This document shows, in pieces, positions 19,801 through 29,700 of a stretch of 64,000 nt of DNA. The DNA lies in IMG/VR virus record IMGVR_UViG_3300043470_000217, positions 1 through 64,000 of that record. One strand, 5' to 3'. The first letter of the stretch is position 1. Every line of letters begins with the position of its first letter. Under the pieces are notes generated by a model. It was not told where the DNA came from and searched no databases. It saw nothing but the letters and a program-made list of their open reading frames with translations. The translations under genes were made by a program, and so were the position numbers. The stretch comes from a virus.

Positions 19801-20139
19801 AATGCTAGAAGACAGGGTAGAAGACAAGCTGTAGATTATACTAATGCTGCATTAGAGAATAGATTTATGACTGAGCAGATGAATAGCTTGTATCCTAATT
19901 ATTATGTTGAACCATCCAGATTAAAAACTTATTATACTCCAGGTAGGCAAATTACTCCTCAACAAAGAGGTAATGATATGATGAGTTATCTTAAGGCAAC
20001 CAATATTCCTTTTGATTTTACAGATCCTGCAGTTCAAGCAGCTTTATTAAAAGGTATTATGGGTGATGTAAATGTAGATGAGCGTGGTAACATTGCTGCT
20101 GCACAGGCTGCAACATCTGCAAGAAGGAAAGGTAAGTAA
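16843..20139 (+). CDS. Large probable cargo protein, apparent gene fusion
   Basis: The 1,098-residue protein begins MKRKVRVKSLPKAQFG, and a near copy, MKRKVRITSLPQAAYG, starts at residue 228, as if two proteins with the same leader had been joined. Residues about 275-430 hold a conserved-looking block (GGKRHSEGGTPLSGEKATPD, AKKGGYTPAKISKKFDLNNK) that I associate with crAss-like and other Bacteroidota phages. Pro/Lys-rich linkers lie near 575-605 and 825-850, and the C-terminal ~230 residues are Ala/Asn-rich helices. No catalytic motif is seen. Its place in the cargo block suggests an internal, ejected protein. Expressed with its neighbours (5-bp gap). Confidence 0.6.
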   Translation: MKRKVRVKSLPKAQFGFNNLPAPNVLRPDYLATWQKNNPYPAFGNSSTIPADVYYGNNNTTGSFNVGMPEFNQEVSFPSSLYPTKNNPLSLYPRNTKLESGILSTNEAIRKSYIDQIPEDTRKLMGLEPFGDLKTKKIKQEGNPYIGPMLLAGTDVFSSVARKIQDRNAESDFKNQFLSDNLYNVRPEDYQGNRGDYLTNTAGLGPDFRPTDYIYGDYNKIAQMGGEMKRKVRITSLPQAAYGGTQNAKAVNQLYGNSAYMMNMFNGATKGEPEEQYGQTLGPDPRSMAVLEAEKGETLIRKGTNSTIPEFFKIGGKRHSEGGTPLSGEKATPDSFIYSDTKAMKIKDPAILESFGFAAKKGGYTPAKISKKFDLNNKDLREGLYSESDPLRKKTAVMMADNYISNLGKLALVQESQKGFPQGIPEIAMPYMDKIGLDPAQFLPPSPEQGMAMAMYGGMPKAQVGRQQSNVKVNRTTPYTENDIEFKNGTWQVKPTANMQAAPYSVSAINMSPQRFQDYTFNDPEAAIDLVIKSSGIPSYLERVNKGKQEFLNTVNKPFGSTQQDTVVQKPKPQPVVQSRATVQTPKAKVNVTKPAASQTTPLSIDDLLNEKINDMVNKEYGGELEEYQTAGQVTGEKEFVEVITLPDGSKGKRITKGNAVSIVDASGTVLGSKTIEPNYRTINPERLAELESRGIKLSVPKRYEGKEWSMTPGRQGIREGAGSFGTEDWYAGENKEDFARRQARFLKFYPNYNPKNEQDNEMFQNWYNSDIYDQSIKAGLTEEEAKQNVNEFGFVAGSKDPNALDKKFGHYTWSRPTIDIKRKPPETPPGGNIPPGELIPPPPSKRRPIGFYPQDVLNTAAAIGDLASINKYNPRMLQFSAEPMEPTYYDPNRELAANAEMANLAAQNLAQFTGPQSFNARFSDVQGKGLANAANIEARYNNLNVGVANQFEQANKQLMNEANFKNALAANDFYDKSVVANQQYDNARRQGRRQAVDYTNAALENRFMTEQMNSLYPNYYVEPSRLKTYYTPGRQITPQQRGNDMMSYLKATNIPFDFTDPAVQAALLKGIMGDVNVDERGNIAAAQAATSARRKGK

Positions 20140-20165
20140 ATATTAGAGGTTTAATACTTTAACTT

Positions 20166-20173
20166 TATATTTG
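20166..20173 (+). promoter_or_regulatory. Possible -7 element of an internal promoter
   Basis: TATATTTG fits the Bacteroidota -7 consensus TAnnTTTG and lies in the widest gap (54 bp) of the cargo operon, 20 bases before the ATG at 20194. There is no TTG at the expected -33 position, so this is a weak candidate. Confidence 0.35.
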
Positions 20174-20193
20174 TTATATTTATAATATAGATA

Positions 20194-22761
20194 ATGGCTA
20201 CTTACATTCAAGGTTTAACTGATTATATACCAAAGGCCGAACCTTATAAACCTAATTTTGATTTTCTTAATACGGTTTTAGCAACAAGACAGGCTAGGTA
20301 TGACAGTGCACTTAATCAATTAAGTGGTGCATACGGTAGTATTGTATATGCTGATCTTACAAGAGATGATAATAAAATTGCTAGAGATAACTTTTTGAAA
20401 AACTCTGAAAAAGCAATACAACAGATTACATCTTTAGATCTTTCTGATCCAGCTAACGTACAAACAGCACAACAAGTATTTCAACCTTTTGTGGATGATA
20501 AGAAGATGCAGTATGATATCATATTTACTAAAGGTGTAAAGAATGGTGTTAATACTGCTGAAATGTTTAAAAATTCTTTAGATCCAGAAACCTCTAGTAA
20601 ATACTGGGATGTAGGAGTAAGAGGATTACAATATAGACAGTTGGAGTTTAAAAATGCATCACAGGATAAAGCATATAAAATGGCTGTTCCTAAATATGTT
20701 CCTTATGTAAATATTATGCAGAAGGCCCATGATTTAGTTGGTGATGATTTTAAAAATATATCTATTGAAGAATTAAAGGGTGGTTATAATATTACTACTA
20801 CAGGTGGACCAAAGTCTATTAATGTAATCAGTCAGTATTTAAGTATGGCATTAGGTAATGATCCTTCTGTTAGAGATTATGCTAAAGAACTATCTTATGT
20901 TAATTCAATGAATAACATTACTACTTTAGCTAATCAAAAATATAATGGAGATATAGAACAAGCTTCTGCTGAATATTATGTTACCAATTCTGAAGTAGCT
21001 TTAGAAAATGATAGATCTAGATTAGAAGATATTCAAGAAAATGTAAGTGAGACAGCTGGTAAAGTTAGTGTATATCAATCTAGAATTAACCGTGGAGATA
21101 AGTTATCACCAAAAGAAGAGGCACAGTATCAAGCTTTATTAAAAGAAAAAACTATTGGTAATAAATTAGTTAGTGATTTAACAGATAGAATTACTCAGAT
21201 TAGTACTGCTATTAATACATCAGATATTGATTTACTCAGTAGAGCAGTTCAAGCATCTTCAGCTACTAGTTATATTTCTGATGAGTTATCTAAAGCTTCA
21301 CAAGTAGAAGCTTATAAAAACTATAGTGTTAAGAGAGAAGCTGATCCATACAGACTTGAGCAATTTAAAAATGCATTAGAATTCTCTACCTGGACAAAGA
21401 AAGAAAAGATCAGACAAGATTTTGAAAGAGAGAAGATGGCAATTGAAGCTGGTGGACAAGATCAGTTTATGGCCGGTTCTACGAGTTATCAAGCTGGTGT
21501 TGCAGGTGATCCTATCAATGCAGATAGACAAGAGTTTAATACAAGTTGGAAGCAATATGCTAATAGTGTATCTGCATTAGCTCAGACTATGTATAACACT
21601 AATGATCCTAATTTACAAAGCGCAGTTGAATCAGCTGTTTCTGGTGCTGGTATTAATATGACAGCATTGAAGCAAGGTAAGGTTGGGTTAACTGGTCTTA
21701 AGAAAATTCAAGACAGGTTAGAAAATATGTTAGCAGCGGATCCAAATCTTAGTAAAAGAATGGCTCCATTATTAATTGCTGCAAATGATAAAATGCAAAT
21801 GGCCTTTACAAATTCTGCTGTTATTGCAAGCAATAATAAAAAGATTGTTAGTGGTATGATTGCTAGTAATGAATATAATCCTAATATTTTAGGTGCTATG
21901 TTCTCTACAGATGGTTCTTTGCGTGATGTTAATTCAGCATATAAAGCATTAGCTAAATCTGGTTATCCTATGTCATTTGGTACTTTTGCTGAAAACTATG
22001 CAGATGTCTCTGAAGAGTATAAAGCTAACTATGTAAACTTTGCACAAAACAAAACAGGTTATAGACCTGTAGGTACTGGAGGAGATGGTCAGTATATTTC
22101 TAATTATGTTACTGGTGTAGCAGATCCTAAGAAGTTTATGTCACCAACAACAATTGGATTTATTGGTGCAATGAATGATGTAAACAATCCTTCTGTTAAA
22201 GTAGGTATTGGTAATGCTGCAGATATTAATGCTCAAAGCGGAAATGTTTTTTCTGATATGGAATCTAGACCTGAGTTAAAAGCATATTTAAATAACTTAC
22301 GTTCTAAGATGGCAGTAGATAAAACAGCTGTGGCATATGATTATGCTGGTAGAGCATTAAGTAATAATAATTATCATTCATTAACTATTAGACCTTCAGC
22401 AAATGATGCAGAATTAAAAGCATTAAAAGAAGCTGGAATCATTAAAGAAGATGAATATAATACAATTGTAGCAAGAGGAATAACAGCTATTATACCTAGA
22501 GAGATTGTAACTAATCCTATTGCTTCAAGATTAGAGACATCTGATAGACAAATGATATTAACTAATACTGGTAAGTATCGTTACAAGAATCCGGTTAATA
22601 ATATTGATATTACATTTAGTCAGAATGATGATGGTAGTATATCTGCTTCAGGAACTGCTTTTAATTCAGCAACTGGTAGAACTGATCCATTTATCCAGAA
22701 CTCAATGAATTCAATATACTTTAATAACCTTCTTACAAGGTTTGATCAAATTAGTCAATAA
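20194..22761 (+). CDS. Large helical probable cargo protein
   Basis: The 855-residue product is mainly alpha-helical and starts MATYIQGLTDYIPKAEPYKP. The first 120 residues contain repeated charged helices (ARYDSALNQLSGAYGSIVYA), and residues 265-360 look like a coiled coil (ENDRSRLEDIQENVSETAGK and following). No signal peptide, membrane segment or catalytic motif is evident. crAss-like phages carry proteins of this type beside the RNA polymerase, and structural work on one member identified such proteins as cargo stored in capsid and tail. I infer the same role here. It is preceded by a 54-bp gap with a possible promoter. Confidence 0.6.
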   Translation: MATYIQGLTDYIPKAEPYKPNFDFLNTVLATRQARYDSALNQLSGAYGSIVYADLTRDDNKIARDNFLKNSEKAIQQITSLDLSDPANVQTAQQVFQPFVDDKKMQYDIIFTKGVKNGVNTAEMFKNSLDPETSSKYWDVGVRGLQYRQLEFKNASQDKAYKMAVPKYVPYVNIMQKAHDLVGDDFKNISIEELKGGYNITTTGGPKSINVISQYLSMALGNDPSVRDYAKELSYVNSMNNITTLANQKYNGDIEQASAEYYVTNSEVALENDRSRLEDIQENVSETAGKVSVYQSRINRGDKLSPKEEAQYQALLKEKTIGNKLVSDLTDRITQISTAINTSDIDLLSRAVQASSATSYISDELSKASQVEAYKNYSVKREADPYRLEQFKNALEFSTWTKKEKIRQDFEREKMAIEAGGQDQFMAGSTSYQAGVAGDPINADRQEFNTSWKQYANSVSALAQTMYNTNDPNLQSAVESAVSGAGINMTALKQGKVGLTGLKKIQDRLENMLAADPNLSKRMAPLLIAANDKMQMAFTNSAVIASNNKKIVSGMIASNEYNPNILGAMFSTDGSLRDVNSAYKALAKSGYPMSFGTFAENYADVSEEYKANYVNFAQNKTGYRPVGTGGDGQYISNYVTGVADPKKFMSPTTIGFIGAMNDVNNPSVKVGIGNAADINAQSGNVFSDMESRPELKAYLNNLRSKMAVDKTAVAYDYAGRALSNNNYHSLTIRPSANDAELKALKEAGIIKEDEYNTIVARGITAIIPREIVTNPIASRLETSDRQMILTNTGKYRYKNPVNNIDITFSQNDDGSISASGTAFNSATGRTDPFIQNSMNSIYFNNLLTRFDQISQ

Positions 22762-22772
22762 GCAATTATTAA

Positions 22773-25700
22773 ATGGCAGACTTTGAAAACATTTTACCAC
22801 CGGTAGGTGTAGAGCAAGGAGTACCCAGTTCTTTTGCTGGATCAGATATGGTATTTACTGAAGGTGTAAATCCTTTACCATTAAATGTACCACTAGTTCC
22901 ATATATTGAGGATGTAAGTATACCTGCAGTTCCACAAGGTGGATTTTCAGTAAACTATGATCAGAATAATCCTTTTGATATAACTAAGCAGGTTTTAAAT
23001 TCTCCTATTACAGAATCTGATATTGTTTTTGAAAAGTCTAAAGTAAAACCATTTCAATCTGGATATCAGAAAACTAATTTTAATAGATACTATAACGATA
23101 CTGATAACTTCTATAAGTTAGGTTTTGATCCTTTATCAAATAATGATGAGATCTATAATCAGAATAGATCTTGGTATGAAGACTTAGGTAGGGGTTTATT
23201 AGGTGTTCCTGCTTTAGGATTATCCGTAGTTAAATCTAGTTACCGGGGAATGGGTGAAATGCTTACCGGTGATTTCTCTATGACAGATGAAATAGCTGCA
23301 GATGAGTTTGCTCAGATAATGGCTGAAAGAGGAAGTACCAAAGGTGGTCTTACTCAATTCTCATCTAATCTATTATTACAATCTGGTTTTGTTGCTGGTA
23401 TTTTTGCAGATTACTTAGCTACTGAAGCTGTAATTGCAGGTAGTGTAGCATTAACTGAAGGCGCAACTTTACCGGCTGCTCTTGCTGCTAGTTCAGCAAA
23501 GACAGCACAGGCTGCTAGAAGTATAGCCAGTATGCGTAACTTATTTACTGCAGCTGGTGCTAGAGATGCTTATACTGCTATTAGAGGTTTAAATGCTACA
23601 GCAGTTGGTAGAGGTATTAAAGCCGTGGGTGAAGCAGTAGTTCCAAGAACACTAAGTAATATTAAAAATACAATCAATGCTGGTGACTCTGTAATTAATT
23701 ATGCAAATGCTGCAAGAGGTATTGGTGATTTTATATTAGATCTTAAACAAGTTGGTTATACTGTTGCTGAAGCTTCTATGGAAGGTGGTGCGGTAAAGAA
23801 CGAGTTTATTGATGATAGAATTAATGAGTTCATTACTAATAATGGATACTATCCAGAACAAGAGGAAATGAACAGGATATATGAGTTGGGTTCTGATGCT
23901 GGTTTTACAACAAGTGCAATCAACACTCCTCTCATATATATTACAAATGCTATTACTTTTAATAATTTATTTAAAGGTAAATCAGCAATGTTGAATGCTC
24001 CAACAAATGATGTTATAGCTAGATCTTCTCTTACTGGAGAAAAGATTATTGCTGATACAACAGGTGCAAGAATCTTAACAGGTAAAGAGGCTGTTAAGAC
24101 ATTACTTAAACCAAAAGAATATTTAAGGTTTGGAGCTCAATACTTTAAGACAAATTTATCTGAAGGTCTTCAGGAAATCTCACAGGAGATTACAGCCGGA
24201 GCTTCTAAAGATTATTATGAGAGATTATATGAAACACCAGAAGCTGGTGGAATAAGTATTTACTTAGCTGATGCTTTTGAAAATACAAAGAAGCAAGCAT
24301 CTATGCAGGGTTTAGAAGTGTTTGCTTCTGGATTCTTAATGGGTGGTCTTACAGGTATTGCTGGTAACTTAAGTAATGTATCTAGAAGAGCTGGATCTAA
24401 TATCTATTATAACTATATAAAGAATGATCCTGAAAAGTATAATGAGTTATATAAAGCAGAACAAGATAGATTTAAACAGATTGTAGCAGAATTTGATGAT
24501 GCTATTAAAAACGGAAATAAGATTTTAACACTTGATGTAGAAAACTTATTACTACAAGCCAGACTTGGTACAGATATGGTAGATGCTAGAAAATCATTTG
24601 ATGAGAAAGCATTCCATGATCTAAAAGACATGTCTAGATTTAATGCTATTTATACAGCATTAGAGGCCGGTAAGTTTGATATCTTAGTACAGAAGTTACA
24701 AGATATGAAACAGATGACTGGTGATGAATTAAAACAGGCATTTGATTTAACAGATGATGTTACTGCTGATGAAGCAAAGCAAGTATTGGATGTAGCTATT
24801 GAAAGAGCTCAACAAATTAAAGAACAACATAAAGAGTTTGCTGATTATAGAAATCCTTTTAATCCTAATAGATTTAGAAGAACTAACCTAACTGATCCTG
24901 TAGTTAAAGAACAGTATGTAAAAGAAGTTATTAACTATAAGGCTTTTGAAGAAGCTAGAAAAATAGCTGTATTTAGTTTACATGGTAGACAGCAAGCTCA
25001 AAAGAGAATGGCTGATCTTACAGATAGACTTACTGAGATTAGTAGTTTTGGTAAACTAACTTTTTCAGATATTACTCCATTACTAAATATAAATAGTCTT
25101 CAACAAGAGTTAGATTTATTAGATAGTGAGATTAAATCTTTAACAGGCTCAACTGATAAAGAAGCTATAAAGATTCTTACTAGTAAAAAGAATAAGAAGA
25201 AAGCTTTAGAGTTATATCAAAAGAATCTTGAAAAAGCCGGAGATGTTTCAGATCCTCAAGTATTAAAAGATAAAAAGTTTTTAAGAGAAGCTTTTGTTAA
25301 ATACATTAACGCTCTTTCCCAGGAAGCTGGTATTAATTTTTCTAAGGGTCAAGCAGAAGAGGCTTATAGTATTTTAACTGATTACTATTCTTTAAATGCT
25401 GACGTTGTTCAGTTTACAGAGAACTTAAATACTTTATATGATCCTACTAGTTACTATGATTTAGTTAGTAGACTTGTAGAGCAGCAGAAGTATAGAAGAG
25501 ATAAGCAAACAGCTTATATGGAGAAATCCAGAAAAGCATTTATTAATGCTGTTAAGATTAGAGATTTTATTCAGTACTTAGCTGATGGTGGTTTTGGTAT
25601 AAAGTTATCTTCATTACCAAAAGATATAAGTAAAGACTATGATGAGTTTATTTCTACACTTGCAGATGATCTAGACATTGTATTTATTGACTTTAAATCA

Positions 25701-26753
25701 GATAGAGAATTTGATAAATCAGATGTTAGATATGTATTTGTATTAGATCTTATAAACAAGTTTAATAATATTGTAACTGAACCTGTAGCAGAAACAACTG
25801 AAGAAGTTACAGAAACAACCACTGAAGAAGAAGTAGTAGATCAACCTGCATTATCTGATGAGATAGAACAAGAGGAAGGTGTACCATTAATTCAATCAGT
25901 TAAACAGTTTAATGCTTTACCAGTTAAGTTACAAGGTCTTTTACAGGCTACATTAGCTCAACAGAATTCTAAAAGAGAAGCTGATGGTGAACCTGAGTTA
26001 CCATTAGATAGATTCTTGCGTACATCTACATCTAGAAATGCTATATCTAAATTCTTTAAAGATCCAGCTAACGCTGCAGATATTAAAGCATACAATGAGA
26101 AGAAGGGTGTACCTAAAGAAAAACCTAAAGAACCAGTTGTTGCTGAACCAGTTGTTATTGAAGAAGAAGTTATAATTACTGAACCGGTTACTGAGTTAAT
26201 TGATCCTATTGTAGAAAAGATTAAAAATGCTAACTCTATACAAGAACTTAATACCTTACAGGAAGAGTTTGAAGAGAGTGATCTTATTGAAGACCTAGAT
26301 AATATTAATGCTGTTAAAGATGCGGTAGCTTTACGTAAAGCTGAGTTAATAAAATCAATCAAGTATGAAAGTATTAAGGCCGGTGATGTATTAGTATTTG
26401 GAGATAATAAGTACGGTTTAGTTGAGAAAGTTACTACAAGTAAGTTAACAGTAGTACCTTTGTATGGTGAACGTTTGACTCCAGCAAAAGATGCTAATAA
26501 GCGTATCACTATTCTTAAAAAAGATTTTTCAAAGATGGTACAATCTGTATATGATACACAAGCCAATGTAGTAATTGGTACCAAAAATGTTCCTTCTCCT
26601 ACAGCAGAAGAGAATAAAATTATAGAGGCTAACTCTCAGAATATAGATGACTTCTTAGATAATGAAGAAGCTACTAAAAAACTTGAAGAGCAAACTCGTA
26701 ACAAATCCGATAAGGATGTAAATAATGATTTCTTTAATAATATAGGTTGTTAA
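22773..26753 (+). CDS. Large probable cargo/ejection protein (1,326 aa)
   Basis: The N-terminal ~130 residues are Pro/Asn-rich and unfolded-looking. Two Gly/Ala-rich hydrophobic regions follow (about 200-300 and 510-535, the latter with FASGFLMGGLTGIAG), resembling membrane-active segments of ejected phage proteins. Residues 540-1000 are charged helices. The C-terminal third has acidic Glu/Val/Pro/Thr-rich linkers (about 1008-1030 and 1115-1145) joining small domains. There is no recognised enzyme motif. It lies 11 bp after the previous gene and 4 bp before the RNA polymerase gene, so it is probably co-packaged and ejected with it. It could help form the channel across the envelope; that is inference. 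Confidence 0.6.
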   Translation: MADFENILPPVGVEQGVPSSFAGSDMVFTEGVNPLPLNVPLVPYIEDVSIPAVPQGGFSVNYDQNNPFDITKQVLNSPITESDIVFEKSKVKPFQSGYQKTNFNRYYNDTDNFYKLGFDPLSNNDEIYNQNRSWYEDLGRGLLGVPALGLSVVKSSYRGMGEMLTGDFSMTDEIAADEFAQIMAERGSTKGGLTQFSSNLLLQSGFVAGIFADYLATEAVIAGSVALTEGATLPAALAASSAKTAQAARSIASMRNLFTAAGARDAYTAIRGLNATAVGRGIKAVGEAVVPRTLSNIKNTINAGDSVINYANAARGIGDFILDLKQVGYTVAEASMEGGAVKNEFIDDRINEFITNNGYYPEQEEMNRIYELGSDAGFTTSAINTPLIYITNAITFNNLFKGKSAMLNAPTNDVIARSSLTGEKIIADTTGARILTGKEAVKTLLKPKEYLRFGAQYFKTNLSEGLQEISQEITAGASKDYYERLYETPEAGGISIYLADAFENTKKQASMQGLEVFASGFLMGGLTGIAGNLSNVSRRAGSNIYYNYIKNDPEKYNELYKAEQDRFKQIVAEFDDAIKNGNKILTLDVENLLLQARLGTDMVDARKSFDEKAFHDLKDMSRFNAIYTALEAGKFDILVQKLQDMKQMTGDELKQAFDLTDDVTADEAKQVLDVAIERAQQIKEQHKEFADYRNPFNPNRFRRTNLTDPVVKEQYVKEVINYKAFEEARKIAVFSLHGRQQAQKRMADLTDRLTEISSFGKLTFSDITPLLNINSLQQELDLLDSEIKSLTGSTDKEAIKILTSKKNKKKALELYQKNLEKAGDVSDPQVLKDKKFLREAFVKYINALSQEAGINFSKGQAEEAYSILTDYYSLNADVVQFTENLNTLYDPTSYYDLVSRLVEQQKYRRDKQTAYMEKSRKAFINAVKIRDFIQYLADGGFGIKLSSLPKDISKDYDEFISTLADDLDIVFIDFKSDREFDKSDVRYVFVLDLINKFNNIVTEPVAETTEEVTETTTEEEVVDQPALSDEIEQEEGVPLIQSVKQFNALPVKLQGLLQATLAQQNSKREADGEPELPLDRFLRTSTSRNAISKFFKDPANAADIKAYNEKKGVPKEKPKEPVVAEPVVIEEEVIITEPVTELIDPIVEKIKNANSIQELNTLQEEFEESDLIEDLDNINAVKDAVALRKAELIKSIKYESIKAGDVLVFGDNKYGLVEKVTTSKLTVVPLYGERLTPAKDANKRITILKKDFSKMVQSVYDTQANVVIGTKNVPSPTAEENKIIEANSQNIDDFLDNEEATKKLEEQTRNKSDKDVNNDFFNNIGC

Positions 26754-26757
26754 TAAT

Positions 26758-29700
26758 ATGAATTGCTCACTATCTCTTCCACAGCAGCAACAGTTTTATG
26801 CTAAAGTATTTAAAGACTTATCTGTAATTACAGATAATAAAACTCCATATGATTTAAAGACTTATGTAAATGATTTTTATGAGCAAGTAGTTGCGGCAAG
26901 TAAGGATACTAGTTTAGGATTAACCTATGTACAGTTGTTACCTAGAATTATAGGAACAATTGTTAACAAGAATCCAAATATCCGTAAACACTTTAGAGAT
27001 AATAATATTAGCACTGATGATGTTTTAGATCTACGTGATAGCTTTGAAGATATCATTAATGTAGAAAAGTATATCCAGGTAAAAGAATTAACTCCTGATA
27101 AATTAGAACAGATTAGAAAGAAGGCTGGTATTGTTAGTTCTCAGTTAGAAAAAGCATCTCAAACAGATGAAGACTTAGATTTCCAAGCAAAACACTCATC
27201 TGGTTTAAATACAACTGGTCAAGAAGAAGAAGTAGACGCTGATGGTGAGTTCACCGGTGAAGCAGATCAAGATCCTGAAAAGCTTGTAACATTTGCTTTT
27301 ATCCGTTCTATTATAGATAGACTAGAGAAACAGAATCTTGAGAATGCTAATAGCATGACTATTGAAGCATCTAATGGTACTATTGTAAAAGGTATCTACA
27401 TGATACCTATAACCACCTATACAAAGACTGGTAGTGCTATTACACAATTAACTTTTGCTACATTAACCAAGGATGGTTATAAGAAGTTATTTGTAAATGA
27501 GAGAGGTAATATTACAAACGTTGAAGGAGAAGATCAAGCCGAGGGTTCTTTAAATCCAATTATAGATTTCATCACTCCTAATACAATTAATGGTAAAAGA
27601 GATTTTATATTTACCGGAACTGGTGAGACTAGTTTAGCTCCGGTTGATGAATTAGTAGAAAGAGTTATAAAGAATGCTGCTTTAAACAACTTAGAAATTC
27701 CTGATGCTACAGTATTAAAAAAACAGTTTGAAGAAAAAAGGGCTCAGGAAGTTAAGCTTGTAGACAAGTTTATCCGGACCTATATTTCTGATAAAACTCA
27801 AGTACTACCTTTAAGTATTATTGGTGGTAATTCTGGTTTTAGTTTAATGGCTGATCCAGGAACTAGATTAAGTGAAATAAAAATTCCAGGAACTTTAGAT
27901 ATAGAGTTTGGTAAAAATGGTCGTACATATATAAAGATTGGTAAGTATAGTAATAAGATTCAAGTCTTTCCTGAAAAGACATCACCAGAACTTGCACAAA
28001 ATGTTGCAAAGCTTTTAGCTGATACTAAAGTAAGTACAGCTATTAAGTTTGGTATCTTAGAAAAGATCTATAACATCAATGATGATAATTTTAATATTAC
28101 ATATGATAACACTAAAAAGAAACCAGTAATGGTTATCTACTCTGGAAAAGATGAAGTATATAACTCAGAGAATCCAGAGTTAACTGATGAAGGTTTTATT
28201 AAAGATGTTTTAGCTGGTGTTTATATAAATATCTCTAAAGAGAATATTGACGGTAGTATTCAGTTACCTGATTACACAAGTGGTAAATTAGTAAAGAGAA
28301 ATACTCCTTATAATACTTTCATTACTAGAAATAGTAAAGTCTTTGTTGCTTTACGTAATGATGGTAGTATTAAGTTCTTTAACCCTAGTTTACAGTATGA
28401 ATTCACAGTAGATGCATTAGAACAAATGTATCCAACTGAGAAGAAAGATGATAATATAGAGTTAGCTAAAGAGCTTTATAAAGAAATACTAGCTGGTAAA
28501 ATGGTTACAGAAATGACTGTAGCCCAACAAGCAATAGCTAATAAATATATTACTCCTGAGCTTAAAATAGAAGTTGAAGAAGAAATAGCTGAATCAAAAA
28601 AACCAGCTACTACTGTTAAACCAAAAGCTAAAGCTAAACCTAAGACTGTAGTTAAGAATCAGAATGTAAATACCGCACCTTCTGGTTTTAAAGGTAAGCT
28701 TGATATGGATCTTATTGATGAGATTAATAAGAGTTTAAAGAGGGCTGGATTTGAAACTGTAAATAGTACGCCAGAACAAATTGAAGAAATTAAGAACTGG
28801 TATTCTTCATTAGAAGTAATGGTTGATGGAGAGAAGGTAAAGCTATCTACTCTAATTCCTGTAAAGGAAGCCTTTGCTTTAACTAACTCAGATGTACTGG
28901 GTACATTTACATCTTCTGGTATTACGTTGTTTACAAAGGCCGGAAATAAAGATTACACCACGTTGTATCATGAAGCTTGGCACGCATTCTCTCAGTTACT
29001 ATTAACTCAAGAACAAAAGCAAGAACTATATAACTCAGTAAGAAAAGGTGTTAAGAGTTTAGCTAATGCAACTGATAAGCAAGTAGAAGAATATTTGGCT
29101 GAAGACTTTAGAGGTTATGTTTTATCTGAGGGTAAGAAAATTCTTGTTAAACCTAATGAGAATATCTTTGAAAAGTTATGGCGGATTATAAAAACATTTT
29201 TTACTGGTCAAACTGATATAGTAGATCCTACTGTTGTACCATTAGTAAAGGAGTTATATGATAATTTAAGATTGGGTAATCTATTTGAGTATCAGTACTC
29301 AGTAGATAACATGCAGTTCGGTAAACTCTATAGAGGTATTGATCCATTAAATGAAGAAGAGCCTGGTATTAGTTTAGCCTATAGTAATCTTATTAATGAA
29401 TCTATAGATGGTGCATTCTCAGAAATTATAGAAAGCTCCGGCTTAAATGTATCTGCAATCTATACAGATCCAAGAGCTTTAAATTTCTTATATAATAGTA
29501 CTAAAGATTATTTCCAGCAAGTTTTAGATGAAACTATTGCTAGAGTTGAAAATGATCCTGAAGGTACTGATACCGTAGATAGAAATAATATCCAGATACT
29601 TGAGTATGCAATCAATAATTTTGGTGACTTTAATGAAGTACTTAAAGGAACTGAAAAGAATGGTGTTATAGCATATCATAGACAAAAGTCTAAGTATCTA

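Noticed and set aside
25958-26584. A 208-codon open frame on the minus strand.
   Set aside because: It lies wholly opposite the 1,326-residue gene and has the Ser/Leu-rich look of an antisense shadow; no start context or motif.
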